In this document: positions 27,344 through 35,926 of the stretch, in pieces
How the letters are laid out: the number at the start of each line of letters is the position of its first letter
How positions within the stretch are numbered: position 1 is the stretch's first letter
Assembly: GCF_024626475.1 (NCBI RefSeq)
Contig: NZ_JANKHH010000008.1
Coordinates: 44,358 to 108,357, forward strand
Reading direction: 5' to 3'
DNA length: 64,000 bases
Source of the DNA: Parerythrobacter lacustris
GTDB taxonomy: Bacteria; Pseudomonadota; Alphaproteobacteria; Sphingomonadales; Sphingomonadaceae
Notes under the pieces: model-generated
Databases searched by the model: none
Told to the model about the DNA's origin: nothing
The model's input: the letters and a program-made list of their open reading frames with translations, nothing else
Position numbers and translations under genes: made by a program

Positions 27344-27685
27344 ATGCTATTTGATCTGGAAGCTTACGCAATCAAAAGGGCCGGGTTCCCTCTCGCAGTC
27401 TGCGCAAAGGCCGAGCTGAGCAACAGTTGCTACGAAGCCCGCATCGCCGACAAGTTCCCTGGCGGCGATGTGGAATACTCGGCGGATCCGGCGGTGGCGC
27501 AGGTGATCATCGAGGTCGTCCGCTATGATCGCCTGTGCTTCCAATCTGTTGTGCCATGGGCAGAGGCGGTGATGATCTGGAACGCCGAGAGGTACGATGC
27601 CGTGGATCTGATCCTTCGATTCACGCGCGAAAATGAAGAGGGAGTTGAGGAGGAAACCCTTCGCGTCCCGATCGAACGTATCTAG
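27344..27685 (+). CDS. Hypothetical protein (113 aa)
   Basis: A 113-aa soluble protein, MLFDLEAYAIKRAG onward, with three cysteines and an acidic C terminus (RENEEGVEEETLRVPIERI). I choose 27344 because CGGAGA precedes it at a proper distance; an in-frame ATG at 27326 is possible. A central DAVDLILRFTREN strand suggests a small beta-rich fold. No family is recognised. It lies 30 bases after the fragment above and could once have formed an operon with it. Confidence 0.5.
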   Translation: MLFDLEAYAIKRAGFPLAVCAKAELSNSCYEARIADKFPGGDVEYSADPAVAQVIIEVVRYDRLCFQSVVPWAEAVMIWNAERYDAVDLILRFTRENEEGVEEETLRVPIERI

Positions 27686-27827
27686 TGGGACCGAGTGTCC
27701 AGCGGGCACGAGCATGATGGTGTCCCTCAATGCCACTTGCGGTTCGGTCCCCGGTTGCCAGTTTCCCGAAGATCAATTTATGGATTTCCCTCGATCTCAG
27801 AGTGCTACTACCCGACGCTAGCGTTTT

Positions 27828-27916
27828 CCCTGTTCCGGCGATCAAATCCCCTGATACCGCCGAAAGATTACCCTGTTACGGCGAAAAAATACCCTGTTCG
27901 GGCGAATAGCAGGAAA
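27828..27916. repeat. Four iteron-like direct repeats, period 21-22 bp
   Basis: CCCTGTT-type heptamers start at 27828, 27849 (CCCTGAT), 27871 and 27892, each followed by a CGGCGAA-like block and an AT-rich linker. The spacing is 21, 22 and 21 bases, two DNA helical turns, so equivalent faces repeat. The array ends in AGCAGGAAA. No replication gene is nearby. Confidence 0.7.
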
Positions 27917-27991
27917 CGCCCTTTTGCGCGATTAAAGTACCGGAATTGTACAGGAATTGCCGAACCGACTGCGCGAATTGGCGCCGAAATT

Positions 27992-28051
27992 CCCTGTTTC
28001 GGGCCTCAAAAAAGGCAGTTTCCCCTGTTGATTCCCTGTTTAGCAGGGAAA
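27992..28051. repeat. Further CCCTGTT copies ending in a hairpin
   Basis: CCCTGTT recurs at 27992, 28023 and 28034. The last copy forms an inverted repeat with the following bases: TTCCCTG and CAGGGAA around TTTAG. This belongs to the same repeat family as the array at 27828. The 27686-28147 stretch otherwise contains no supported gene. Confidence 0.6.
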
Positions 28052-28147
28052 CTGGAGAGAGACGCGTTAGGTCGGGACTGCGTCATTTACCACCCGCGTG
28101 GTATTTCTCAATTTCGTCGACAATACGCGGCTGCTCGCTGATGCTGC

Positions 28148-28831
28148 TTATGCCCGATCCCGGTCCAGCCAGCGGGCCAGGGCGACGCCACCGGTAATCA
28201 GGAACGGCACCAGCACGAAGCTGAGCGCGACCTTGGCCAGCACCTGCCCGATCAGGAGGTCGGTGATGTCGAACTCGCCGTAGAAGGCGAGGGTGATGAA
28301 GATCACCGAATCGATCGCCTGGCTGAGCGCCGAGGCGACCGCGCCGCGCAGCATCAGCCCCACCGTGCTGCCCTCTCCGCTCCCGCGCAGCTTGTTGAAG
28401 ATCCAGATGTTGAGCAGCAGCGAGACGAGATAGGCCGCCGGGCCTGCCAGCCACACCCGCCACAGTTGCGAATGCACCCGCTCGAACGCGGTCAGGTCCT
28501 CGGGACGGAACTGGATCATTTCGGGTGAGGCGGGCAGCGCCAGCACCAGCGTCATCAGGAGCGACGACACGCCGAGCGGGACGAAGCCCCAGAACACGAT
28601 GCGGTTGGCGAGCTGCTGGCCGAACAGCTGGGTCACCGTGCTGGAGATCACCACGAGGATGAGGAAGGCGAAAATGCCCGCCTCCACCGCGAGCTCGGTC
28701 GGGTAAAGCTGCACCTGCTTGTAGGCCAGCACGCCCGCCACCACGGTCATCCCGCCATACAGCAGCAACATGAAGAGCAGCGAGCGATGGATGTGCAGGC
28801 CCTTGGCCGCGGCGGTTTCGGTTCCGGTCAT
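28148..28831 (-). CDS. Queuosine precursor transporter (YhhQ/VUT family)
   Basis: A 227-aa inner-membrane protein with about six transmembrane helices, matching the COG1738/VUT family that imports preQ0/preQ1 or queuine for tRNA modification. Visible signatures are ELAVEAGIFAFLILVVISSTV and the C-terminal SALSQAIDSVIFITLAFYG. I place the start at 28831 (MTGTETAAAKGLHIHRSLLF), which puts a short cytoplasmic tail before helix 1; an upstream in-frame start would add an unlikely basic extension. It is divergent from the nucleoside transporter gene, a possible thematic link in nucleobase uptake. Confidence 0.87.
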   Translation of the reverse strand: MTGTETAAAKGLHIHRSLLFMLLLYGGMTVVAGVLAYKQVQLYPTELAVEAGIFAFLILVVISSTVTQLFGQQLANRIVFWGFVPLGVSSLLMTLVLALPASPEMIQFRPEDLTAFERVHSQLWRVWLAGPAAYLVSLLLNIWIFNKLRGSGEGSTVGLMLRGAVASALSQAIDSVIFITLAFYGEFDITDLLIGQVLAKVALSFVLVPFLITGGVALARWLDRDRA

Positions 28832-28974
28832 GCGGCCGGGATTATGGCCTTGCGCGCGAAAAGGGAAGCGCGCGCGATCAACCGTCCTGTGGGCATCGTG
28901 TTTGACTGGCGCGCGACAAAAGGCGAAGGCGGGACACGACAGAATCGCCAACCGGAACGGGCGCCGACCGACCT

Positions 28975-30288
28975 ATGCATCCCATTGTTGCCAGCCTGCT
29001 CGGCATTCTCGCCATCCTCGCCATCGCCTTCCTGCTGTCTACGGGCAAGAAGCGGATCAGGCTCCGCGTGGTCGGCGCGGCATTCGCGCTGCAGGCGGTG
29101 GTCGCTTTGCTGGTGCTGCGCACGCCGTGGGGCGTGAAGGCGATCGAGAGTATGTCCAACGGGGTGATCGCGCTGCTCGACTACTCCAAGATCGGGATCG
29201 CTGCGGTGTTCGGCCCGATGGACGCCAACCCGTTCACCAACACCTTCGTCATCGCCGCGCTGCCGGTGATCGTGTTTTTCGCCGCGCTGGTCTCGATCCT
29301 CTATCACTGGGGCATCATGCAGCGGCTGGTGCGCTGGGTCGGCGGGGCGATCGGCTGGCTGACCGGGATCAGCCGGGTCGAGGCGCTGGGCAGCGCCGCG
29401 AACATCTTCGTCGGCCAGTCGGAAAGCCCGTTGGTGGTCCGGCCCTATCTCGCCGCGCTGCCGCCCGCGCAGCTGTTCACCCTGATGACGGTGGGCATGG
29501 CGGGCGTCGCCGGCACGATCCTCGCCGCCTATGCCAGCTTCATCGGAGCCGAAGCGGTGCCGTTCCTGCTCGCCGCCGCCTTCATGTCCGCCCCCGGCGG
29601 GATCCTGATGGCGAAGATCATCATGCCCGACGACGGCGACTATGCCGACATCGCCGGCAAGATGGAGCTGCCCGACGCGCGGATCAGTGCCGAGGGGCCT
29701 GCCGCCATCACCGAGGGCGGCAAGGCGCACGAGGTCGAGGTGGCCGAGACCTTCGAGGAAGGGCACAAGCCGGCCAATGTGATCGAAGCCGCCGCGCAGG
29801 GCGCGCAGACCGGGGTCAAGCTCGCGGTCGCGGTCGGCGCGATGGTGATGGTGTTCGTCGCGCTGGTTGCGCTGGCCAATGGCATTCTCGGCGGGATCGG
29901 CGGGCTGTTCGGCTTCCCCGATATCTCGTTCCAGCAGATCCTCGGCTATGTGTTCGCGCCGGTGATGTACTTGATCGGCATCGCCGACTGGAACCAGGCG
30001 CAGGTCGCAGGCGGCCTGTTCGGCACCAAGATCGTGCTCAACGAATTCGTCGCCTTCATCGAACTGGGCCAGATCGAGGGGCTGACCGACCGCAGCCGGG
30101 CGATCGTCACCTTCGCGCTGTGCGGTTTCGCCAATTTCTCCTCGATCGCCATCCAGATGGCGGTAACCGGCGGGCTTGCGCCAAATCAAAGACCGGTTAT
30201 CGCCAAACTGGGATTGCGGGCACTCGCCGCCGGCTCGCTCGCCAACCTCATGAGCGCCGCGCTCGCCGGACTGTTCCTGCCGCTGTAA
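28975..30288 (+). CDS. Concentrative nucleoside transporter (NupC/CNT family)
   Basis: A 437-aa inner-membrane permease that imports nucleosides with protons or sodium. Many hydrophobic helices are visible, with CNT landmarks: GVKAIESMSNGVIALLDYS, the NPFTNTFV segment, GQSESPLVVRPYL (the substrate-binding QSE motif) and the C-terminal CGFANFSSIAIQMAVTGGLAP. Residues about 220-275 form a charged loop (EGGKAHEVEVAETFEEGHKP) longer than in E. coli NupC. The 2OG oxygenase gene starts 10 bases after its stop. Confidence 0.92.
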   Translation: MHPIVASLLGILAILAIAFLLSTGKKRIRLRVVGAAFALQAVVALLVLRTPWGVKAIESMSNGVIALLDYSKIGIAAVFGPMDANPFTNTFVIAALPVIVFFAALVSILYHWGIMQRLVRWVGGAIGWLTGISRVEALGSAANIFVGQSESPLVVRPYLAALPPAQLFTLMTVGMAGVAGTILAAYASFIGAEAVPFLLAAAFMSAPGGILMAKIIMPDDGDYADIAGKMELPDARISAEGPAAITEGGKAHEVEVAETFEEGHKPANVIEAAAQGAQTGVKLAVAVGAMVMVFVALVALANGILGGIGGLFGFPDISFQQILGYVFAPVMYLIGIADWNQAQVAGGLFGTKIVLNEFVAFIELGQIEGLTDRSRAIVTFALCGFANFSSIAIQMAVTGGLAPNQRPVIAKLGLRALAAGSLANLMSAALAGLFLPL

Positions 30289-30298
30289 GACAACCGAT

Positions 30299-31216
30299 AT
30301 GACCGACATCGCATCCGTTTCCATCGCCCGCCCGCTCGCCGATGTCGCCGACGAGCTCGGCCGCAGCTTCTCCGAGTACGGCTTCGCCATCATTCGCGAC
30401 CACGGCATCCCCGCCGATCTGATTGCGCGTGCCGAGGAAATGTCGAAGCAATTCTTTGCTTTGCCAGACGAGGTGAAGCGCAATTACCACATCCCCGGCG
30501 GCGGCGGCGCGCGCGGCTATACCCCGTTCGGGACCGAGAAGGCGAAGGACGCGCGGGTCCACGACCTCAAGGAATTCTGGCACGTCGGGCGCAGCCTGCC
30601 CGACGGCCACACCTTGTCCGAATTCATGCAGCCCAATATCTGGCCGGAGGAAATCCCCGGCTTCCGGGAAACCTTCGAAGAGCTTTATGCTGCCTTCGAG
30701 CAAGCAGGAGACCGAGTGCTGCGCGCAATCGCGATCCATCTCGGGCTGGCGGAGGACTTCTTCGTCCCGACGGTCGCCGATGGCAATTCGGTGATGCGCC
30801 TCCTGCGCTATCCGCCGCTGGAAGGCGCGGAAGCCGAAGGCGCGATCCGCGCGGCGGCGCATGGCGACATCAACACCATCACCCTGCTGCTGGGGGCCGA
30901 GGAGGCCGGCCTCGAGCTGCTGACGAAGCAGGGCGAATGGCTGCCGGTAAATCCACCGCCAGGCGCGCTGGCGGTTAACATCGGCGACATGCTCGACCGG
31001 CTGACCAACAGCAGGCTGGTGTCGACCACCCACCGGGTGGTCAATCCGCGCGGCGAGGCCGCCTACCGCGCGCGCTATTCGATGCCGTTTTTCCTGCATT
31101 TCCGGCCGGATTACGTGATCGAGACGCTGGATTCGTGCGACGACGGAAAGGCGCCGCCGCCGATTTCGAGCCACGAGTTTCTGTTGCAGCGGCTGCGCGA
31201 GATCAATCTCGCCTGA
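30299..31216 (+). CDS. Isopenicillin N synthase-family Fe(II)/2-oxoglutarate dioxygenase
   Basis: A 305-aa non-heme iron oxygenase. The N-terminal DIOX_N-like part has FSEYGFAIIRDHGIP; the double-stranded beta-helix core supplies iron ligands His188 and Asp190 (AAHGDINTIT) and His245 (STTHRVVNP), with the 2OG-binding RYSMPFF just after. Despite the family name, beta-lactam synthesis is not implied; bacterial members act on varied small molecules. Placement directly behind a nucleoside transporter suggests nucleoside or purine metabolism, but this is inference from context only. Confidence 0.88.
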   Translation: MTDIASVSIARPLADVADELGRSFSEYGFAIIRDHGIPADLIARAEEMSKQFFALPDEVKRNYHIPGGGGARGYTPFGTEKAKDARVHDLKEFWHVGRSLPDGHTLSEFMQPNIWPEEIPGFRETFEELYAAFEQAGDRVLRAIAIHLGLAEDFFVPTVADGNSVMRLLRYPPLEGAEAEGAIRAAAHGDINTITLLLGAEEAGLELLTKQGEWLPVNPPPGALAVNIGDMLDRLTNSRLVSTTHRVVNPRGEAAYRARYSMPFFLHFRPDYVIETLDSCDDGKAPPPISSHEFLLQRLREINLA

Positions 31217-31492
31217 TTCTCCTGCCGTCGCGACTCCAAGCGGCGATTCCCCGCCAGCTTGCGGCGATTCATCGTAGCGAAAGAATTCGCTCTGCCTGTT
31301 GCAACGCAGCAACACAGTTAAGCATCTGATTCGGCAAGAAAAAACCGAATTATCCCAGGCTGTGTAAAAGTTTTGGGCTCGTTGTCATTGCGCGGTCACA
31401 AATTCCCCTTTTGCGCGTCACTTATCGCATTTAGCGGGCGGGCCATCCAACCCGCCTATCCGTTTCGATCAGAGAACAGGGACCGTTCACCC
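31217..31492 (+). promoter_or_regulatory. Leader/promoter region of the TonB-dependent receptor gene
   Basis: 276 bases, AT-richer than neighbours, containing an inverted repeat ATTCGG/CCGAAT at 31329-31350 around an A-rich loop, which may be a terminator for the oxygenase gene or a leader hairpin. I cannot assign -35/-10 boxes. AGAGAACAGGGA near 31470 is the likely ribosome site region. Confidence 0.35.
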
Positions 31493-34400
31493 ATGAAACT
31501 CAGATACCTCCTTGCCGCCAGCGCCCTCAGCCTTACGGCCGGCGTCATCCTGCCCGCACCCGTCATGGCGCAGCAGATCACGTCTTCGATCCAGGGCACC
31601 GTCCAGAGCGAAGCGGGCGTTCCGCTGAGCGGCGCGACCGTGGTCGTGACTGATACACGGACTGGCGCTTCGCGAACGACGGTGACCGGTGCCGATGGCC
31701 GCTTCTCGGCACAGAACCTCGTGGTCGGTGGCCCTTACATGGTTTCGGTCAATGTGGACGGCTACGAAGGTCAGTCGGTCGGCGAACTGTACACCTCGCT
31801 GCAGGGCGCAACTGATCTGACCTTCGCCCTGACTTCTGGCGCGGGCGAGATCGTGGTGACCGGCACCCGTGTGCAGGTTACCCAGCTGGCAGTCGGGCCA
31901 GGCACCAGCTTTGGCCTGGAAGTGCTTGAAACCGCGCCGAGCTTCAACCGCGACATTCGTGACGTGATCCGCCTCGATCCGCGCGTCAGCCTTGACCGTG
32001 AAGACGCCGCGACCGGCGGCTCGGGCGCCGACCGCATCAGCTGCCTTGGCGGCAACGACCGCGGCAATGCTTTCACGGTCGACGGTATCAGTCAGGGCGA
32101 TATCTTCGGCCTCAACGACACCGGCTTCAGCGCGCGCAGCTCGACCCCGATACCCTATGATGCCGTGCGCGAAACGCAGGTCCAGTTTGCCCCATTCGAT
32201 GTCGACTATGGCCAGTTCACGGGCTGTGCGATCAACGTTGTCACCAAGTCCGGTACCAATGACTATCAGTTCGGCGGCTTCTTCGAATATTCGGACAACG
32301 GCCTGCGCGGCAATAATGTTGTCTCCAAGGGTCGCAGTTCTGCAGTCGCACCGATCGAGGCGGAAAAGCGCTGGGGCGCCTATCTTGGTGGCCCGGTGAT
32401 CAAGGACCGTCTGTTCCTGTTCGGTGCCTACGAGCATCAGGAAGCCGGCCAGTCGCAGGATTTCGGCCCTGACGGTGCCGGTTTCCCGAACCCGCAAATC
32501 GGCATCACCGTCGAGCAGTTCAACGAGGTGCGTCAGGTACTGAACGACGTCTATGGTGTCGATACCGGCGACATCGTAACCAGCCGTCCGTTCGAGAACG
32601 ACCGCTATTTCCTCCGCGCTGACTTGCAGATCAACGACGATCATCGTCTCGAAGCGACCTATCAGCGACTGGAAGAAGCGACCACGCTGCCTGACGATCT
32701 GTTCTCGGGCAACAACCCGCAGGCAGTTGGCCGCAACACCTTCCGGATCAGCGGCACCGAATCGAACTATTATTCGGCCCGCCTGTACTCGCAGTGGAGC
32801 GACAATTTCTCGACCGAAGTGCGCTACTCGCGTGCGGATATCCAGGATTTGCAGGATCCGATCGGCGGCGGTGAAGCACAGTCGGATAATCCGATTCCGC
32901 GGATCATCGTCGGGATCGACAATCCGACCGGGATTGACGGCACGGTACTGGCCGGCCCCGGCAACTCGCGCTCGGGCAATGATCTCAAGACCGATGTTGA
33001 CCAGTTCCGGGTCGCTGCAAACCTCGATGCCGGTGCACACCGGATCAAGATCGGTGCCGAGATCAACAGGGTTTCGCTGTTCAACTTGTTCGTCCAGAAC
33101 GCGACCGGCACGCTCGTCTTCCGCAACATCGATGATCTGCGCGCCGGCCTGCTCTCGCCGGGCAGCACCGGGACAACATCTACCCTACCGAGCAATGTTA
33201 TTTCGGGCCGTACGGTCGGCGCATTCGGCAATTTCTCTGCCACAGGCGATGTCACCGCTGCGGCGGCGGACTTCACCCGCACCAACTATTCGGTGTTTGC
33301 GCAGGACGAATGGGAAATCAACGACCGCCTCGGTGCGGTTCTGGGGCTGCGCGTCGACTGGTTCGATGGCGGGCGACCGACGCAGAACCCCAACTTCGTT
33401 GACCGTTACGGCTTCGGCAATGATATCGGCTTCAGCGCGCTTGACCCGATCGTGATGCCGCGCCTTGCGCTGACTTACGACATGGATGATTTCGCCATCT
33501 TTTCGCGTCCACAGCTGCGCGGCGGGGTTGGCATCTTCTCAGGTGGTGATCCGCTTGTGTGGTTCAGCAATGCCTTCTCCAATGACGGTCGCGGTTTCGC
33601 GCAGGGTACCACGCGCGACGCGCCGTGCCCGGCGGGCCAGATCGATGTTGTGGTCAACGGTCAGTTCACTGGTGTTCCGGATTGCTTCCAGGCGGCCGCT
33701 TCGTCCCGTGCGGCGGCTGGCCTGGGTGATACCCAGTCGATCAGTCCGGACATCAAGATGCCCAGCGTGTTGCGTGCCAATATCGGTTTCGCATCGGATG
33801 TCGACTTCAGTGAAACCGGCTTCTTCAGCGGTTGGAACCTGGCGCTCGATTACATCTACAGCAAGACCCGCGACCCGTTCACGATTGTCGATCTTTCCCA
33901 GACGGTCAATCCGGATATCGGGCTCGATGGCTTCACCATTGATGGCCGCCCGATCTATCGCGCAATCGACCCGTCGGTAGCGGGGTGTACAGCGCAACTG
34001 GTCGGACTTGATCCGGCACCGGTCTATCAGGGGGTCAATGCCGCCTGTTTCAACACCGAGCGCGATGACGAACTGATGCTGACCAATGCTGGCAGCTTCG
34101 AGAGCCATATCGCCTCGGCGATCCTGTCCAAGCGGTTCGATGGAGGCGTCTTCACCGATGGTGGCTCGGTCGATTTCAACCTCGGTTATGCCTACACCGA
34201 CTCGCAAGACCGGCGGAACATGCTGAGCTCGACCGCAGGCTCGAACTTTGACTCGACGGCGGCTTTCGACCGACAGAACCCGGAGGCTACGCGGGGCTTC
34301 TACGGCTCGCGCCACAACATCACTTCACGCCTGTCGTTCAAGGAAGAATTCTTCCCTGACCTGGCCAGCCGCTTTTCGATGTCGTTCATTGCCCGGTCGG

Positions 34401-34963
34401 GCCGCCCCTATAGCTTGACCTTCACCGGAGGCGGGGTGTTCAACGACACGCAATCGGGCAACGACAACGCGCTGGTCTATCTGCCGACAGGTATCAGCGA
34501 TCCGAACGTGTCGCCGTCGTCGACAATCAGTGCCTCGGATATGGCTCTGCTGACCGACTTTGCGAACGGTCTTGGCTGTGCGCGCAAATTCATCGGGCGC
34601 TCGGTGACTCGCAACCATTGCGAGAACGACTGGTACTTCGACATGGACCTGTCGATCTCGCAGGAGATCCCCGGTCCGGGTCGTTTGTTCGGACGGGATG
34701 ACAAGCTTCGCCTCTATGCCACTGTCGACAACTTCCTGAATTTGCTGGACTCAAGCTGGAACGTGCAAACCCGGCGCAATTTCGCCGGCTTGCAGGATAT
34801 TGCTTCGATCTCAGGCATCGATGCAGAGGGACGCTACATCTTCACCAGTGCCGCCGCACTGCGCCCGAATGCCGAAGGACTGACTTCGTTCGACACGGAC
34901 AACTTTGTCAACGTCAGCTCGTCGGTCTGGCGGATCAAGGTGGGGGTCAGCTACGACTTCTAG
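31493..34963 (+). CDS. Oar-like TonB-dependent receptor with carboxypeptidase-regulatory-like domain
   Basis: A 1156-aa outer-membrane receptor. The signal peptide MKLRYLLAASALSLTAGVILPAPVMAQQ is followed by a carboxypeptidase-regulatory-like beta domain (about 30-115: SIQGTVQSEAGVPLSGATVVVTD), the plug (IVVTGTRVQV, ADRISCLGGNDRGNAFTVDG) and a long barrel ending in aromatic residue (WRIKVGVSYDF). This is the Oar type, found in gliding and marine bacteria, and substrates are usually large peptides or glycans. The start is set by the signal peptide. A strong terminator follows, then a TonB-like gene, so the pair may function together. Confidence 0.92.
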   Translation: MKLRYLLAASALSLTAGVILPAPVMAQQITSSIQGTVQSEAGVPLSGATVVVTDTRTGASRTTVTGADGRFSAQNLVVGGPYMVSVNVDGYEGQSVGELYTSLQGATDLTFALTSGAGEIVVTGTRVQVTQLAVGPGTSFGLEVLETAPSFNRDIRDVIRLDPRVSLDREDAATGGSGADRISCLGGNDRGNAFTVDGISQGDIFGLNDTGFSARSSTPIPYDAVRETQVQFAPFDVDYGQFTGCAINVVTKSGTNDYQFGGFFEYSDNGLRGNNVVSKGRSSAVAPIEAEKRWGAYLGGPVIKDRLFLFGAYEHQEAGQSQDFGPDGAGFPNPQIGITVEQFNEVRQVLNDVYGVDTGDIVTSRPFENDRYFLRADLQINDDHRLEATYQRLEEATTLPDDLFSGNNPQAVGRNTFRISGTESNYYSARLYSQWSDNFSTEVRYSRADIQDLQDPIGGGEAQSDNPIPRIIVGIDNPTGIDGTVLAGPGNSRSGNDLKTDVDQFRVAANLDAGAHRIKIGAEINRVSLFNLFVQNATGTLVFRNIDDLRAGLLSPGSTGTTSTLPSNVISGRTVGAFGNFSATGDVTAAAADFTRTNYSVFAQDEWEINDRLGAVLGLRVDWFDGGRPTQNPNFVDRYGFGNDIGFSALDPIVMPRLALTYDMDDFAIFSRPQLRGGVGIFSGGDPLVWFSNAFSNDGRGFAQGTTRDAPCPAGQIDVVVNGQFTGVPDCFQAAASSRAAAGLGDTQSISPDIKMPSVLRANIGFASDVDFSETGFFSGWNLALDYIYSKTRDPFTIVDLSQTVNPDIGLDGFTIDGRPIYRAIDPSVAGCTAQLVGLDPAPVYQGVNAACFNTERDDELMLTNAGSFESHIASAILSKRFDGGVFTDGGSVDFNLGYAYTDSQDRRNMLSSTAGSNFDSTAAFDRQNPEATRGFYGSRHNITSRLSFKEEFFPDLASRFSMSFIARSGRPYSLTFTGGGVFNDTQSGNDNALVYLPTGISDPNVSPSSTISASDMALLTDFANGLGCARKFIGRSVTRNHCENDWYFDMDLSISQEIPGPGRLFGRDDKLRLYATVDNFLNLLDSSWNVQTRRNFAGLQDIASISGIDAEGRYIFTSAAALRPNAEGLTSFDTDNFVNVSSSVWRIKVGVSYDF

Positions 34964-34990
34964 TTTCGATCTGACAATAAGTTGCCTACA

Positions 34991-35020
34991 GGCGGCGGTC
35001 CCTTCGGGGGCCGCCGTTTG
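34991..35020 (+). terminator. Rho-independent terminator after the TonB-dependent receptor
   Basis: CGGCGGTCCC, a stable TTCG tetraloop and GGGGCCGCCG form a 10-bp stem with one T-G pair, followed by TTTGTGTTT. It lies 29 bases after the receptor stop codon. Confidence 0.85.
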
Positions 35021-35140
35021 TGTTTGGGCCGGTGTTTCGGGCGGTGTTGCTGGCGGAGCGGCAGGCCATCGCCAGACGCGCCGGATTGACCTAGGATCGT
35101 GCGCATACACAGCGTTGCGCAGATTGGGAGGCGCGGTTCG

Positions 35141-35875
35141 ATGGCAACGACGCCCGATGGCAGATACTCCGACACCCGCCGCAGGCCGAAGCCGTGGCTC
35201 ATCGCCCTGATCGTGCTGCTGCACATCGTCGGGCTCTATGGCCTCGCGCGGATATTCAGCCCCGCTGCCGTCGCCGATGTCGAGCAATCGGTGCTCGAAG
35301 CCCTCACCGTCACCGTCGCGACCCGAGACTACACGCCCGATCCCGACGATCCGCAGCCGGACGAAGGCGCGTCGGGTGAGCAGGGGCAGAAGGCCGTCCC
35401 CAAGCCGGTGACCGCGCCCGACATGCCGATCCCGATGCCCAAGAAAACTCCGGTGCCCAAGGCCTCCTCCACCGGCACCGAAAGCCGCTCCGGCGCACGC
35501 GACAGCGGCGAGGGGACCGGCGCCTCGGGCGCAGGCGACGGCACCGGATCGGGCCGCAGCGGGGGCGGGATGGGCAACGGAGTTGCGGTCAAACCCTCCG
35601 TCCGCTCGGGCAATCTCGACCAGGCGCGCGATTTCCCGGTGCCCGAAGGCGGGCGGCAGACGCGCTTCGGCAAGTCGGTGACGGTGGTGTTCACGGTGAC
35701 GACTGACGGGCGGGCGAAGAATTGCTCCGTCGCAAGCACCCAGGTCGATGCGGAGACGACCGCACTGGTCTGCCCGCTGGTGGTGCAGAAGATCCGCTTC
35801 AATCCCGCCACCCGTGCCGATGGCACTCCGGTCGAGGCGCGCTATGGCTACCGGGTCGATTTCAGTGGCCGGTAA
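35141..35875 (+). CDS. TonB-like energy transducer protein
   Basis: A 244-aa protein with TonB architecture: a short cytoplasmic N terminus, one membrane anchor (PWLIALIVLLHIVGLYGLA), a Pro/Gly/Ser-rich periplasmic spacer (PKPVTAPDMPIPMPKKTPVPK, then a Gly/Ser stretch), and a C-terminal TonB_C-type domain (VTVVFTVTTDGRAKNC...ARYGYRVDF) with two cysteines. It probably transduces proton-motive force to outer-membrane receptors, likely the adjacent Oar-like receptor. I use Met at 35141; an in-frame ATG at 35099 is less likely. ExbB/ExbD are not nearby. Confidence 0.8.
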   Translation: MATTPDGRYSDTRRRPKPWLIALIVLLHIVGLYGLARIFSPAAVADVEQSVLEALTVTVATRDYTPDPDDPQPDEGASGEQGQKAVPKPVTAPDMPIPMPKKTPVPKASSTGTESRSGARDSGEGTGASGAGDGTGSGRSGGGMGNGVAVKPSVRSGNLDQARDFPVPEGGRQTRFGKSVTVVFTVTTDGRAKNCSVASTQVDAETTALVCPLVVQKIRFNPATRADGTPVEARYGYRVDFSGR

Positions 35876-35926
35876 CGCGATATCAAGGCGGCAGCACTAT
35901 GCCCGCGAGCGAATGAGTATCGCGAC

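Noticed and set aside
27828-28051. Possible CRISPR array
   Set aside because: Repeats are too short and degenerate, spacers are not unique in the usual sense, and there are no cas genes.
28828-30483. 551-codon open frame on the minus strand opposite the nucleoside transporter
   Set aside because: The plus strand encodes a clear CNT transporter; the antisense translation is Arg/His/Asp-rich and unlike a real protein.
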